In this document: positions 25,449 through 34,518 of the stretch, in pieces
Numbering within the stretch: position 1 is the first letter of the stretch
Layout: each line of letters starts with the position of its first letter
Source: Fimenecus sp045545735
Lineage (GTDB): Bacteria > Bacillota > Clostridia > Oscillospirales > Acutalibacteraceae
DNA length: 64,000 nucleotides
Direction of reading: 5' to 3'
Assembly (NCBI GenBank): GCA_045545735.1
Contig: JAZQBM010000001.1
Location: 310,001-374,000, forward strand
Translations under genes and position numbers: made by a program
The notes under the pieces: model-generated
What the model was told of the DNA's origin: nothing
What the model saw: only the letters and a program-made list of their open reading frames with translations
Database searches by the model: none

Positions 25449-25461
25449 GGAGGCTAGTTTT

Positions 25462-26652
25462 ATGGCAAAATTCTTATTTACATCTGAATCAGTTACAGAA
25501 GGTCATCCTGACAAAATCTGTGATAAAATCTCTGACGCAGTTCTTGATGCAATGCTCAGTCAAGACCCAATGTCACGTGTAGCTTGTGAAACAACAGTTA
25601 CAACAGGACAAGTTCTTGTAATGGGTGAAATCACATCAAAAGCTCAGGTAAACATTCCTGAAATAGTTCGTAATACAGTAATCGAAATCGGTTATGATGA
25701 CAGTGCAAAAGGTTTTGATGGTAATACTTGTGCAGTTCTTGTTGCACTTGATAAACAATCATCTGACATCGCTCTTGGTGTTGACAATTCAATGGAACTC
25801 AAAGAAGGTAATGACGACTATTACAACCTTAACGGTGCCGGTGACCAAGGTATGATGTTCGGTTTTGCTTGTGATGAAACACCAGAACTTATGCCAATGC
25901 CAATTTCAATGGCAAACAAACTCGCAGTTCAGCTTACAAAGGTTAGAAAAGATGGCACTCTCCCCTATCTTCGAGCTGACGGTAAAACTCAGGTTACAGT
26001 TGAATATGACGATGATAGAAATCCTGTAAGAATTGATGCGATTGTTGTATCTTCACAGCACAGTGCAGATGTTGAACTTGCACAAATTCGTAAAGACGTA
26101 AAAAAATATGTTATCGAACCAATTGTACCTGCAAATCTTATTGATGAAAACACAAAGATTTTTGTAAATCCAACAGGCAGATTTGTAATTGGTGGTCCTA
26201 TGGGTGACTCAGGTCTTACAGGACGTAAGATTATTGTTGATACATATGGCGGATATTCTCGTCACGGTGGTGGTGCTTTCTCAGGTAAAGACCCGACAAA
26301 AGTTGACCGTTCAGCTGCTTATGCTGCACGTTATGTTGCAAAGAATGTAGTTGCTGCAAGTCTTGCTAAAAAATGTGAAATTCAGTTGGCATACGCAATT
26401 GGTGTTGCAAAACCTGTTTCAGTAATGGTTGACACATTCGGTACAGGTATACTTAAAGATTCTGAACTTGGCGACATTATCAATGAAGTATTTGACCTTC
26501 GTCCTGCTGCAATCATTGATAATCTTAAACTTCGAAATCCTATATACAAACAACTTGCTGCATACGGTCACGTTGGTAGAACTGATTGTGATGTTATGTG
26601 GGAAAAGACTGATAAAGTCGAAATTTTGAAAGAAAAAGCAAAAATTAACTAA
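25462..26652 (+). CDS. metK: S-adenosylmethionine synthetase
   Basis: MetK makes SAM from methionine and ATP. The 396-residue protein starts MAKFLFTSESVTEGHPDKIC at the ATG at 25462, preceded by GGAGG 9 bases upstream; the frame's earlier ATG lies inside the terminator. It has the hexapeptide-type motif GAGDQGMMFGFAC near residue 122, the GGPMGDSGLTGRKIIVDTYG stretch and GGGAFSGKDPTKVDRSAAY near residue 272. All domains are complete. It is regulated by the upstream SAM-I riboswitch. Confidence 0.98.
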   Translation: MAKFLFTSESVTEGHPDKICDKISDAVLDAMLSQDPMSRVACETTVTTGQVLVMGEITSKAQVNIPEIVRNTVIEIGYDDSAKGFDGNTCAVLVALDKQSSDIALGVDNSMELKEGNDDYYNLNGAGDQGMMFGFACDETPELMPMPISMANKLAVQLTKVRKDGTLPYLRADGKTQVTVEYDDDRNPVRIDAIVVSSQHSADVELAQIRKDVKKYVIEPIVPANLIDENTKIFVNPTGRFVIGGPMGDSGLTGRKIIVDTYGGYSRHGGGAFSGKDPTKVDRSAAYAARYVAKNVVAASLAKKCEIQLAYAIGVAKPVSVMVDTFGTGILKDSELGDIINEVFDLRPAAIIDNLKLRNPIYKQLAAYGHVGRTDCDVMWEKTDKVEILKEKAKIN

Positions 26653-26734
26653 TTTAATTTTTCGTATAAAGCATTAAAAAATACTCATAATATCTGTGCA
26701 GGTAAAAACATGCTAATATTAAGGAGTGAATATA

Positions 26735-26950
26735 ATGCTTGACAGAATTTCTTTAATTCTCGTTGTTATAGGTGCAATTAACTGGGGTGCAATCGGTTTA
26801 TTCCAATTTGACCTTGTTGCTTGGCTCTTTGGCGGTCAATCAGCAATAATTAGTAGAATCGTTTACACATTAGTTGCTCTTGCAGGTATTTGGTGCTTGT
26901 CACTTTTATTCCGTCACAACGAAATTTTAGTTTCAAATGATGAAGTATAG
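26735..26950 (+). CDS. DUF378 small membrane protein
   Basis: The 71-residue protein has two membrane helices and the DUF378 hallmark VVIGAINWGAIGLFQFDLVA near residues 8-27. The ATG at 26735 is preferred over an in-frame GTG at 26726 because AAGGAG sits 8 bases before it. The second helix (YTLVALAGIWCLSLLF) ends near residue 58. The function of the family is unknown. A bidirectional terminator follows directly, and a possible separate transcript starts after metK. Confidence 0.88.
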   Translation: MLDRISLILVVIGAINWGAIGLFQFDLVAWLFGGQSAIISRIVYTLVALAGIWCLSLLFRHNEILVSNDEV

Positions 26951-26955
26951 AAAAC

Positions 26956-26990
26956 AACTCCCTTGAAATAATCAAGGGAGTTATTTTTAT
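26956..26990. terminator. Bidirectional terminator between DUF378 and rqcH
   Basis: An 11-bp perfect stem, AACTCCCTTGA with TCAAGGGAGTT (26956-26966 and 26972-26982), is followed by ATTTTTATT on the plus strand and flanked by A residues on the other side. It serves converging genes. Confidence 0.88.
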
Positions 26991-28741
26991 TCACTAGTTT
27001 TAAGTTTTTCAACTAATTCTTTCTTTGGAGTTACATAAACAGTATTATAAGTGTTATAAATCACTTTACCCGGTTTTGCACCTACAGGTTTTTTAATATT
27101 TTTAATGAGTGTATAATCAACTGCAACAGAGGACGAATCTTTTGCTTTACTGTGATACGCCGCAATACAAGACGCTTCGTAAATTGCAGTTTCAGTTATT
27201 TCTTTTTTATCTGCAACAATGATAGTATGAGAACCCGCCTGCTTTTGCACATGCAACCACACATCATAGTTTTTAGCAGTTTTAAGAGTTAGCAAATCAT
27301 TCTGCACATTGTTTCGGCCTACAAGAATTGTAAAACCATCGCTTGATTTAAATTCAATTGGCGGTAATGGTTTTTCTTTTTTCTGCTTGTTGCACTTTTT
27401 AGATTTTACGTAACCGCCTTTTTCAAGTTCGTCACGGATTTCAGTAATCTCACGGTCAGAATCAGCACGAGTGAGATTATCAAGAACCGTATCAAGATAA
27501 ACTAATTCCTGCTCACCTTCTTCAATAAGGTTATGCAAAAGTTTTTCTGCATTAGTAGCTTTTTTATATTCCTTGAAATACTTTTGAGCATTCTGTTGTG
27601 CAGTTAAAGCCGGATTTACCGGAATATCAATAGAATTGTTATTATGATAATAATTCTCAACAGTATAAACTGATGATTTTTCCGTCAATCTATATTGATT
27701 TGCCGTTATAAGCTCTGCAAAAACACGCAACTGCTCGCGATTTTCGCTTTTTTCAAGTTCTGCTCGTCTGTTATTAATTTTTCTTGATGTGCGTTCAACT
27801 GCATTATTAAGAATTTTAAATAAATCAGATGCTTTTCTTTTAATTCTATTGATTTTATCCTTTTCAAAATAGAAATCATCAAGCAACTCTGAAATTGAAT
27901 CATATTCTTTTTTAATTAAGGCATTACCGAATTGTCTTATATTAGCGAAAGAAAAATCAAAAGGAACATTGTCAACTGATGATAACATATAAAATGCTTT
28001 ATTGTTTATTATTTCGTCTTTGATTTTTTGAATTTCACTATGCAAACGCTCTTTTTCAATATCAAGTAATAAACCAACCTGCTTATCACCAAAAACTGTT
28101 CTATAAGCAATTTCACGGCTTACAATTGGTGATATTCCCTCAACAATATCAATAATTGCCTTTGAAAGCATTTTTTCAGACTGATTTAGAATTTTAGATA
28201 CTATTAATTCAGTATTATCTGTTAAAATATCGCATTTTTCGGGGATTGGTGGTAATTCATATTTAAGCCCAGGTAAAATTTCACGAATTGACGATTTTTC
28301 TTCATCAACTCTTTTTACAGCGTCAATAATCTTATAATCATTATCACAAAGAATAATATTACTTCTTTGTCCCATAACTTCACAAATAACATAATATTTA
28401 GTCTTATCGCCAATTTCAGTTGTACCATCAAATGTAAAAATAAGAATTCTGTCATTTCGTATTTGTTTAATTTCAGTTAAAACTGCACCTAAAAGTCTTT
28501 TACGTAACAACATACAAAGCATTGGTGGGACTTTTGGATTTTCAAGATTATAACGGGTCATATGCACTCTTGGACTTTGCCCGTCACAAGACAAATACAG
28601 CCTATAACCACCATTACGGGTACGCATAATAAACACCAACTCATTTTTTGATGGTTGATGCACTTTATCAATTTTAGAGCCGATTAAATAACTTTCAAGC
28701 TCATTTTTTACTAACCCTAATGTAATTCCGTCTAATGCCAT
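26987..28741 (-). CDS. rqcH: Rqc2-like ribosome quality control factor (NFACT, fibronectin-binding type)
   Basis: RqcH binds stalled 50S subunits and adds C-terminal alanine tails to mark nascent chains for decay. The 584-residue protein has the NFACT-N region at the start (MALDGITLGLVKNEL), helix-hairpin-helix and coiled-coil stretches between about residues 270 and 430, and the NFACT-R domain near residue 450-540 with NYDVWLHVQKQAGSHTIIV. It was formerly annotated as a fibronectin-binding protein. Its neighbours, nif3-like and trmK, form a tandem group on the same strand (8 bp gap to nif3). Confidence 0.93.
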   Translation of the reverse strand: MALDGITLGLVKNELESYLIGSKIDKVHQPSKNELVFIMRTRNGGYRLYLSCDGQSPRVHMTRYNLENPKVPPMLCMLLRKRLLGAVLTEIKQIRNDRILIFTFDGTTEIGDKTKYYVICEVMGQRSNIILCDNDYKIIDAVKRVDEEKSSIREILPGLKYELPPIPEKCDILTDNTELIVSKILNQSEKMLSKAIIDIVEGISPIVSREIAYRTVFGDKQVGLLLDIEKERLHSEIQKIKDEIINNKAFYMLSSVDNVPFDFSFANIRQFGNALIKKEYDSISELLDDFYFEKDKINRIKRKASDLFKILNNAVERTSRKINNRRAELEKSENREQLRVFAELITANQYRLTEKSSVYTVENYYHNNNSIDIPVNPALTAQQNAQKYFKEYKKATNAEKLLHNLIEEGEQELVYLDTVLDNLTRADSDREITEIRDELEKGGYVKSKKCNKQKKEKPLPPIEFKSSDGFTILVGRNNVQNDLLTLKTAKNYDVWLHVQKQAGSHTIIVADKKEITETAIYEASCIAAYHSKAKDSSSVAVDYTLIKNIKKPVGAKPGKVIYNTYNTVYVTPKKELVEKLKTSE

Positions 28742-28749
28742 AAAACCTC

Positions 28750-29493
28750 TTAAATCGTTTTTATTGGTGTTTCTTGTAACGCTAAATCACAAGACACACT
28801 GAATTTTTCTTTAACCTTATTCATAAGTGGCTGAATTGCCAAATTTTCTGTTTCAAAATGGCCTGCTGCAACCAGCAACATACCCATTTCGTCAGCATCA
28901 AGGAATGCGTGATGAGATGCATCACCTGTAAGGAGTGCGTCACAACCCAATTCCTTTGCTAAATCAAGATAATCACTGCCAGAACCACTACAAACAGCAA
29001 TCTTTTTAAGTTCTTTGCTTATAGAATTATATCTTACAATACAACCAAGCACATTTTTAATATGATTAACAAAATTTTCAGTTGATACGCCTCTTTCAAA
29101 ACTACCAATATTAAGACAAGTACCCTCAACTTTAACAAAGTTATTAAATCCTACTGTTTTACAAAGAATATCATTTACACCATCAACTGCTTTATCATAA
29201 TTTGTATGTGCACAAATTATGCTGATTTTGTTACTAATTAATTTGTAAATCAAACCATCACTTAAAACTGTTGACACCGGCTTAAAAATAACAGGATGAT
29301 GAGTAACAATCAAATTTATACCGAGTTCAACGGCTTGATTAACAATATCAGTTGTAACATCAAGTGCAAAAAGGATTTTTGTGACTTCTGCATTTTCATC
29401 GCCAACAAGAAGTCCTGAATTATCCCAATCTTCTTGCGTGTTAAAAGGTGCAATAGAATCAATAAAGTTATAAATTTCTTTTACTGTTGCCAT
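28750..29493 (-). CDS. Nif3-like dinuclear metal centre protein (YqfO family)
   Basis: The 247-residue protein belongs to the Nif3/GTP cyclohydrolase I type 2-like family, toroidal proteins with a two-metal centre. Metal-ligand motifs are LIVTHHPVIFKP near residues 61-72, HTNYDKAVDGVND near 96-108 and AAGHFETE near 209-216. The length is that of the short form without the inserted PII-like domain. The start overlaps the end of trmK by 13 bp, the usual trmK-nif3 pairing of Firmicutes. The cellular reaction is not settled. Confidence 0.92.
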   Translation of the reverse strand: MATVKEIYNFIDSIAPFNTQEDWDNSGLLVGDENAEVTKILFALDVTTDIVNQAVELGINLIVTHHPVIFKPVSTVLSDGLIYKLISNKISIICAHTNYDKAVDGVNDILCKTVGFNNFVKVEGTCLNIGSFERGVSTENFVNHIKNVLGCIVRYNSISKELKKIAVCSGSGSDYLDLAKELGCDALLTGDASHHAFLDADEMGMLLVAAGHFETENLAIQPLMNKVKEKFSVSCDLALQETPIKTI

Positions 29494-30149
29494 TTACTCA
29501 ACTCCCCTACTATTTTTTCCAAATCATAACATTCTTTATTAGCCTTTTTTAGAGCAACAAGTTTCTTATTGTACTTTGTATAAATTTTTGCAAGATATTT
29601 TTTTGATAATTCGTCTTGATTTATAGGTAAACGTCCTACAATCAAATCAAGGTCGGTATAGGCAGTTGCATCACTGTAATAATATGCACTTATAATTATG
29701 TAAAGTTTGTCACCATCTTCAGCAACTACTTCATTATCAATAATAAAACCATTATCAAATAGTGTTTTTCGCAACTCCTCAATATGAGTCATTGGTTGTA
29801 AAATCAAGTGAACATCATTGTTTTTAAGCCATTTTGTACGTTCAATAAAGGATGAAATTAAAAGTCCGCCCATACCTGCAACGGCTATTTCTTCAACTTC
29901 GTTTTCTTTGAAATTATCTAATCCGTCAGAAAGCCTGAGTTCAATTTGTTCAGAATATCCGTATGAAACAACAGCCTCTTTAGCATTTTCAAGAGGACCT
30001 ACTCTTAAATCCGCAGCAATTGCCTTTTTTGTAATTCCATTTTCGACTAAATATACAGGCAAATATGCATGGTCAGTACCAATATCTGCAAAAACTTTAT
30101 CTTTACGAACAAGATGAGCAATTGCCATTAATCTGCTATCAAGTTTCAT
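29481..30149 (-). CDS. trmK: tRNA (adenine22-N1)-methyltransferase
   Basis: TrmK methylates N1 of A22 in tRNA using SAM. The 222-residue protein starts MKLDSRLMAIAHLV at the ATG at 30149, with AGAGGTG upstream; an in-frame GTG at 30158 falls inside that ribosome site. Motif I is ADIGTDHAYLPVYLV, and AVAGMGGLLI is the second nucleotide motif. A C-terminal coiled-coil-like helix closes the protein. It is paired with the nif3-like gene as in Bacillus (yqfN-yqfO). Confidence 0.93.
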   Translation of the reverse strand: MKLDSRLMAIAHLVRKDKVFADIGTDHAYLPVYLVENGITKKAIAADLRVGPLENAKEAVVSYGYSEQIELRLSDGLDNFKENEVEEIAVAGMGGLLISSFIERTKWLKNNDVHLILQPMTHIEELRKTLFDNGFIIDNEVVAEDGDKLYIIISAYYYSDATAYTDLDLIVGRLPINQDELSKKYLAKIYTKYNKKLVALKKANKECYDLEKIVGELSKWQQ

Positions 30150-30174
30150 ACGAATCACCTCTTTTGAACAAAAT

Positions 30175-30192
30175 CCCCCTATTACTAGGGGG
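30175..30192 (-). terminator. Terminator after the DUF1858 gene
   Basis: CCCCCTA and TAGGGGG form a 7-bp stem with a TAAT-type loop. On the minus strand ATTTTG follows. The T run is short, so readthrough into trmK is possible. Confidence 0.65.
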
Positions 30193-30203
30193 AAATGTTT
30201 TAA

Positions 30204-30416
30204 TTATTTGTTTGCGTTTTCCTTAAGGAAATTATTGATACCTTCAACGAATTCATCAGGGTCAACACCGTGAACCATGCAAGCCTGTTCAACTGTTTCG
30301 CCACGTGCTGAAGGACAACCAAGACAATGCATACCAAGATTCAAGAAAAATGGTACTGTTTCTCTTGCATTATCAAGGATTTCGCCGATATTCATATCTT
30401 TTGTTACCTGAAACAT
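30204..30416 (-). CDS. DUF1858 domain small protein (hydrid-cluster-associated type)
   Basis: The 70-residue protein matches the DUF1858 family. It begins MFQVTKDMNIGEIL and has the CLGCPSARGETVEQAC motif near residues 31-46 with a conserved Cys-x2-Cys pair that could be redox active or bind metal. The family is common in anaerobes, often near Fe-S or redox genes; its function is not known. It lies 3 bp downstream of ileS, so it is probably expressed together with it, which is an unusual partner. Confidence 0.88.
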   Translation of the reverse strand: MFQVTKDMNIGEILDNARETVPFFLNLGMHCLGCPSARGETVEQACMVHGVDPDEFVEGINNFLKENANK

Positions 30417-30419
30417 CTT

Positions 30420-33400
30420 TTATTCTCCTTTAACAACTGAAACTGAAATTTTCTTATCATTTACTGTGAACTCGCTTGTGTAGTCAGCCTTGATTTCAGA
30501 ATTAAGAACAAGACTGTCAGCAAGAAGTTCAGTTGCAATAAATCCGAGTTTTTCAGTAAGTGCATTTACAATGAACTCATCATCAACATTGATTGAAGCA
30601 ACAATTCTCTGTTCAACCTGATAGCCTGCATCTTTACGTGCAACCTGACACTGACGGATAATATCACGAACAACGCCTTCTTTAAGAAGTTCATCAGTAA
30701 GAACAATGTCAAGTGCCACAACACTACCTTGAGCAAATTCTGCAGACACAACGCCTTCTTTAGTCTTTGACTGAACTGCAAAGATAGATGCGTCGTACTT
30801 TTCATCCCAACCAGGAACTGCAACCTCACCGCCTGCAATAACTACTGTTGTGAGAGCCTTCATTTCTTCAGCTGAAAGATTTTCAAGAGTCTGTTTCATC
30901 TTATTAACGTTCTGCTTAAGAACTGCACCTGCAACCTTAAAGTTTACAGTCAAGAACTGGTCTTCAAGTACATTGATATCATCAATATATTCAACTGCTT
31001 TGATATTAAGTTCATCAAGAATATTCTTCTCAAAAGTCTTGATTTTATCAGCCTTATCCGCATCACAGCAAATAAAGAGTTTTGAGAGTGGCTGACGAAC
31101 TTTAATCTGCTGTTCGTTACGAAGACGCATTGCAGTAGCAATTATATCACGAGCAAGAGCAGTCTGCTCAATAATACCATCATCTTCAACACCTTCAACA
31201 ACTGATGGCCAATCGCTTAAATGAACTGATTCTGCAACTGTTGAATCACATACTTTAATAAGTTTCTGCCAGATATATTCTGTCATAAATGGTGTAATAG
31301 GAGCCATTGTCTGAACGCAAACTTTAAGAGCATTAAAGAGTGTCCAATACGCAACCATCTTATCTTGCTGGTCTTCTGTTTTCCAGAAACGACGACGGTT
31401 TGCACGGATATACCAGTTAGAAATATCGTCAACAAACACTTCAAAGTCTTTAACCATAGCGAATGATTTATAATCATCCATATAAGCTGTAGCTTTTTTA
31501 ATAAAGTCATTTGTTCTGACAACAAGCCATTTGTCCATTGGTGTCAATTTTGAGAAATCAACTTTATAATCTGCAAAGTTTGGTTTATCAAGTTGTGCAT
31601 AGGTATCAAAGAATGTGAAAATATTCCAGAAACCAAGCATCTTTCTTCTTGCTTCATCACCAAGGTTATAGCCGAAACGAACGTCGTTAGTATTTGGTGC
31701 ACTTGCATAAAGATAACGAACTGTGTCTGCACCAATCTTTTCTGCAGCCTCATCAAACTTAATCATAAAGCCTGTTTTTGAGAATTTAGAACCATCTTCA
31801 GCAACAACCATACCGTTAGTAACAACCTTTTCATATGGTGCTTTGCCTACAAGAACAGTACTCATAAAGAGCATTGAATAGAACCAAAGTCTAACCTGCT
31901 CGTGCATTTCAGTAACCCATTCTGCAGGGAAGTTCTTTTCCCAAGCTTCACGGTCTGTAAAGTAACCAAGTGTTGAAAATGGAACGATACCTGCATCAAG
32001 CCAAACGTCACCAATTTCAGGAACACGAGAAACTTCTTTGCCACAATGTGGACACTTAATCTTAATTTCATCAACCCAAGGTCTGTGAAGTTCAGGAAGT
32101 GCATCAACCTGTGCTGGGTCAACTGCATTTTCACGAAGTTCTGCTTTTGAACCGATAACTGTTACGTGACCGCAATCACAAGGATAGAAAGGAAGTGGCA
32201 TACCGTAATAACGTTTACGAGAAATATTCCAGTCACCCATGTTGTTAAGCCAGTCATTCATACGCTTACCGTTTGAAGCAGGTTCCCATTTAACTGAATT
32301 TGCACATTCAATAAGTTTTGGTTTGATTTCGCTTGTTCTGATGTACCAAGCAGGAACAAGACGGAACACAACTTCACTCTTGCATCTCCAACAAACCGGA
32401 TAACTATGTTCGTGTGGCTCAACTTTGTAAAGTTTGTTCTGTTCTTCAAGTTTTGCAAAAACTTCGTCAGCAATTGTGTGGCTATCTTTACCTGTCATAA
32501 AGCCAAAGCCTTCAAGATAAATACCCATATCATCGATAGGCATAACTTTTGGAAGACCAAGTCTTTCACCAAGTTCAAAGTCTTCGATACCGCAACCAGG
32601 AGCAATATGAACAACGCCTGTACCTTCGTCAGCGGCAACATCTTCCCAAGCTACAATCTTGTGCTCAAATCCCTGTTGTGCAGGAATATCTGCAAAACAA
32701 GTTTCATAGTGAAGTCCAACAAGTTCTTCACCCTTAAGTGCACGAATTACTTCAAGTTTATCATCACCAAGATATTTGATAGCATTCTTAGCAAGAATTA
32801 ATGTCTGGTCATCACTCTTGATTTTTACTTCAACATAATCAATGTCAGGGTTAACTGCCAAAGCAACGTTTGAAGAAAGAGTCCAAGGAGTAGTTGTCCA
32901 AACAAGGATTTTTGAATTTAATTCTTCAACAGGAAGTTTGAAGAAAACTGAGTTGTGAGTCATCATCTTGTATGAGCCAGTCATTTCGTGCTCTGAAAGT
33001 GATGTACCACAACGAGGACACCAAGGCATTGGCTTGTATTCACGCTGAATCCAACCGTGATTATCACATTCCTTTAAGAAATGCCAGATACCCTGAATGT
33101 TAAGGTCAGTATTTGTATAGTACGAATTGTCCCAATCCATCCACATACCAAGTCTTTTTGACTGCTCGGTAATGATACCTGAGTAATGTTTTACACGGTC
33201 AACGCACTGACGTGTAAACTTGTCCATACCATAATTTTCAATGTCTTTTTTTGTTTTGAAGCCAAGCTGTTTTTCAACTTCAACTTCAACCCAAAGTCCC
33301 TGTGAGTCAAAACCGTTCTGACGACGGCAATCATAACCACGCATTGACTTGTAACGGATAAAAGTATCTTTTGTACTTCTGCCCCAAGCGTGATGAATAC

Positions 33401-33554
33401 CCATAGGGTTGTTAGCAGTAATAGGACCGTCAAGGAAACGGAACATTTTCTTGCCCTTATTTTTCTCAACTAGTTTGTCGTAATACTTCTCTTTTTCCCA
33501 GAGCTCCATAACCTGATGCTCAAGGTCAACAAAGAGATTTTTCTCGTCTGCCAC
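30420..33554 (-). CDS. ileS: Isoleucyl-tRNA synthetase, type 2, GXHH signature
   Basis: IleRS charges tRNA-Ile. The protein has about 1044 residues with the GTG start at 33554, chosen because AAAGGTGG lies 8 bases upstream; a GTG at 33566 falls within that site. The ATP-binding signature reads NPMGIHHAWGR near residues 50-60, that is Gly-x-His-His in place of the usual His-x-Gly-His. The second signature is KFSKTG. NGFDSQGLWVEVEVEK and VTEMHEQVRLWFYSM mark the active site and Rossmann core, and the editing domain, anticodon-binding domain and long C-terminal tail of type 2 enzymes are present. In type 2 enzymes the GXHH variant has been tied to very strong mupirocin tolerance. Confidence 0.95.
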   Translation of the reverse strand: MADEKNLFVDLEHQVMELWEKEKYYDKLVEKNKGKKMFRFLDGPITANNPMGIHHAWGRSTKDTFIRYKSMRGYDCRRQNGFDSQGLWVEVEVEKQLGFKTKKDIENYGMDKFTRQCVDRVKHYSGIITEQSKRLGMWMDWDNSYYTNTDLNIQGIWHFLKECDNHGWIQREYKPMPWCPRCGTSLSEHEMTGSYKMMTHNSVFFKLPVEELNSKILVWTTTPWTLSSNVALAVNPDIDYVEVKIKSDDQTLILAKNAIKYLGDDKLEVIRALKGEELVGLHYETCFADIPAQQGFEHKIVAWEDVAADEGTGVVHIAPGCGIEDFELGERLGLPKVMPIDDMGIYLEGFGFMTGKDSHTIADEVFAKLEEQNKLYKVEPHEHSYPVCWRCKSEVVFRLVPAWYIRTSEIKPKLIECANSVKWEPASNGKRMNDWLNNMGDWNISRKRYYGMPLPFYPCDCGHVTVIGSKAELRENAVDPAQVDALPELHRPWVDEIKIKCPHCGKEVSRVPEIGDVWLDAGIVPFSTLGYFTDREAWEKNFPAEWVTEMHEQVRLWFYSMLFMSTVLVGKAPYEKVVTNGMVVAEDGSKFSKTGFMIKFDEAAEKIGADTVRYLYASAPNTNDVRFGYNLGDEARRKMLGFWNIFTFFDTYAQLDKPNFADYKVDFSKLTPMDKWLVVRTNDFIKKATAYMDDYKSFAMVKDFEVFVDDISNWYIRANRRRFWKTEDQQDKMVAYWTLFNALKVCVQTMAPITPFMTEYIWQKLIKVCDSTVAESVHLSDWPSVVEGVEDDGIIEQTALARDIIATAMRLRNEQQIKVRQPLSKLFICCDADKADKIKTFEKNILDELNIKAVEYIDDINVLEDQFLTVNFKVAGAVLKQNVNKMKQTLENLSAEEMKALTTVVIAGGEVAVPGWDEKYDASIFAVQSKTKEGVVSAEFAQGSVVALDIVLTDELLKEGVVRDIIRQCQVARKDAGYQVEQRIVASINVDDEFIVNALTEKLGFIATELLADSLVLNSEIKADYTSEFTVNDKKISVSVVKGE

Positions 33555-33603
33555 TATATTGTCCACCTTTCAAGTGATATATATACATATTTTTACACAT
33601 AGT

Positions 33604-33631
33604 ATTATACACGAATATAGTCAAATTTCAA
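33604..33631 (-). promoter_or_regulatory. Promoter for ileS
   Basis: TTGAAA (33631-33626) and TATAAT (33609-33604) are 16 bp apart on the minus strand. An 11-base direct repeat, ATCACTTGAAA, covers the -35 (33636-33626) and recurs at 33578-33568 just before the ribosome site. No T-box leader is visible. Confidence 0.75.
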
Positions 33632-33660
33632 GTGATTTATGGAAAAATCTCTATAATATT

Positions 33661-33912
33661 TCATTTTTGATTAAGGTATTTTTCTTTTGTTGCAAGTCCG
33701 CCTCTTATATGTCTTTCCGCCTTATTAATTTCAAGCACCTTTTTCACCTGTGAATAGAGTTGCGGGTCATATCGTTTAAGACGCTGTGCAACATCCATAT
33801 GAACCGTGCTCTTACTTATTCCAAACGCTTTTGCAGTAGCACGCACTGTCGTTTTATTCTCCACTATGTATTCGCCAAGCATAGCTGCTCTTTCTTCAAC
33901 TAAAATACTCAA
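33661..33912 (-). CDS. spoIIID: Stage III sporulation transcription factor SpoIIID
   Basis: SpoIIID is a small DNA-binding regulator of mother-cell genes late in sporulation. I choose the TTG at 33912: AAAGGAGGG lies 6 bases upstream, and the resulting 83-residue protein aligns in length with Bacillus SpoIIID from its first residue. An ATG at 33933 would put the ribosome site inside the gene. The helix-turn-helix is VRATAKAFGISKSTVHMDV, and the basic C-terminal part contains ERHIRGGLATKEKY, both diagnostic. It is divergent from a phosphatase gene. Confidence 0.93.
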   Translation of the reverse strand: MSILVEERAAMLGEYIVENKTTVRATAKAFGISKSTVHMDVAQRLKRYDPQLYSQVKKVLEINKAERHIRGGLATKEKYLNQK

Positions 33913-33966
33913 AACAAACCCTCCTTTATTCATAAATAAATATGAATGGTAAGTTTTGAATATTAC

Positions 33967-33994
33967 TTGAAAAAAAGATATTATGTGATAAAAT
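33967..33994 (+). promoter_or_regulatory. Promoter for the tyrosine phosphatase gene
   Basis: TTGAAA (33967-33972) and TAAAAT (33989-33994) are 16 bp apart, 21 bp before the ATG at 34016. Confidence 0.7.
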
Positions 33995-34015
33995 CAATTA
34001 GAAAGGTTTGATGTT

Positions 34016-34474
34016 ATGATTAAAATTATGTTTGTTTGTCATGGCAATATCTGTCGTTCAACTATGGCAGAATTTGTGATGAAAGATATTGTTAAAAAGA
34101 ACGGATTGGAAGACGATTTCCTCATTTGTTCAAGTGCTACAAGCACAGAAGAAATTGGGAATGATACCCATTGGGGTACAAAACAAATACTTGATGAAAT
34201 GGGCATTCCTTATACGAAACGTCAAGCGGTACAACTAAAAAAATCCGACTATGAAAAATACGATTTCATAATCGGAATGGACAGTGCCAATATGAAAAAT
34301 ATAAACAGAATTATTGGTTATGATAAATATAATAAAATTCACAAATTATTAAGCTTTGCACACATTGACCGCGATGTTGCAGACCCTTGGTACACAAGAG
34401 ATTTCAGAACTACATACAACGATGTGGAATTAGGTTGCAGAAAATTATTTGAATATATTATAAACAATAAATAA
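34016..34474 (+). CDS. Low molecular weight protein-tyrosine phosphatase
   Basis: The 152-residue protein carries the P-loop VCHGNICRST near residues 7-16 (C-x5-R), the active site of the low molecular weight tyrosine phosphatases. The general-acid Asp lies in VADPWYTRDF near residues 122-131. Family members remove phosphate from protein tyrosines or arginines. It is a single-gene unit between its own promoter and a bidirectional terminator. Its partner kinase is not in the window. Confidence 0.94.
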   Translation: MIKIMFVCHGNICRSTMAEFVMKDIVKKNGLEDDFLICSSATSTEEIGNDTHWGTKQILDEMGIPYTKRQAVQLKKSDYEKYDFIIGMDSANMKNINRIIGYDKYNKIHKLLSFAHIDRDVADPWYTRDFRTTYNDVELGCRKLFEYIINNK

Positions 34475-34480
34475 TACAAA

Positions 34481-34518
34481 AATGGAGGGAACTTTAAAAG
34501 TTACCTCCATTATTTTTT
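34481..34518. terminator. Bidirectional terminator between phosphatase and GH18-like genes
   Basis: AATGGAGG and CCTCCATT extend into an imperfect longer stem across 34481-34511, followed by ATTTTTTAG on the plus strand. The facing gene ends at 34517. Confidence 0.82.

Noticed and set aside
30175..30192. Operator or attenuator before trmK
   Set aside because: A compact GC-rich stem with a short T run just after a stop codon is better explained as a weak terminator.
32406..32801. 131-codon plus-strand open frame opposite ileS
   Set aside because: It is antisense to the conserved ileS coding sequence, with no ribosome site and an odd composition, so it is a shadow frame.
33567..33660. T-box leader expected before ileS
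   Set aside because: The leader is about 70 bases and has no T-box sequence, specifier stem or terminator; the promoter is close to the start.
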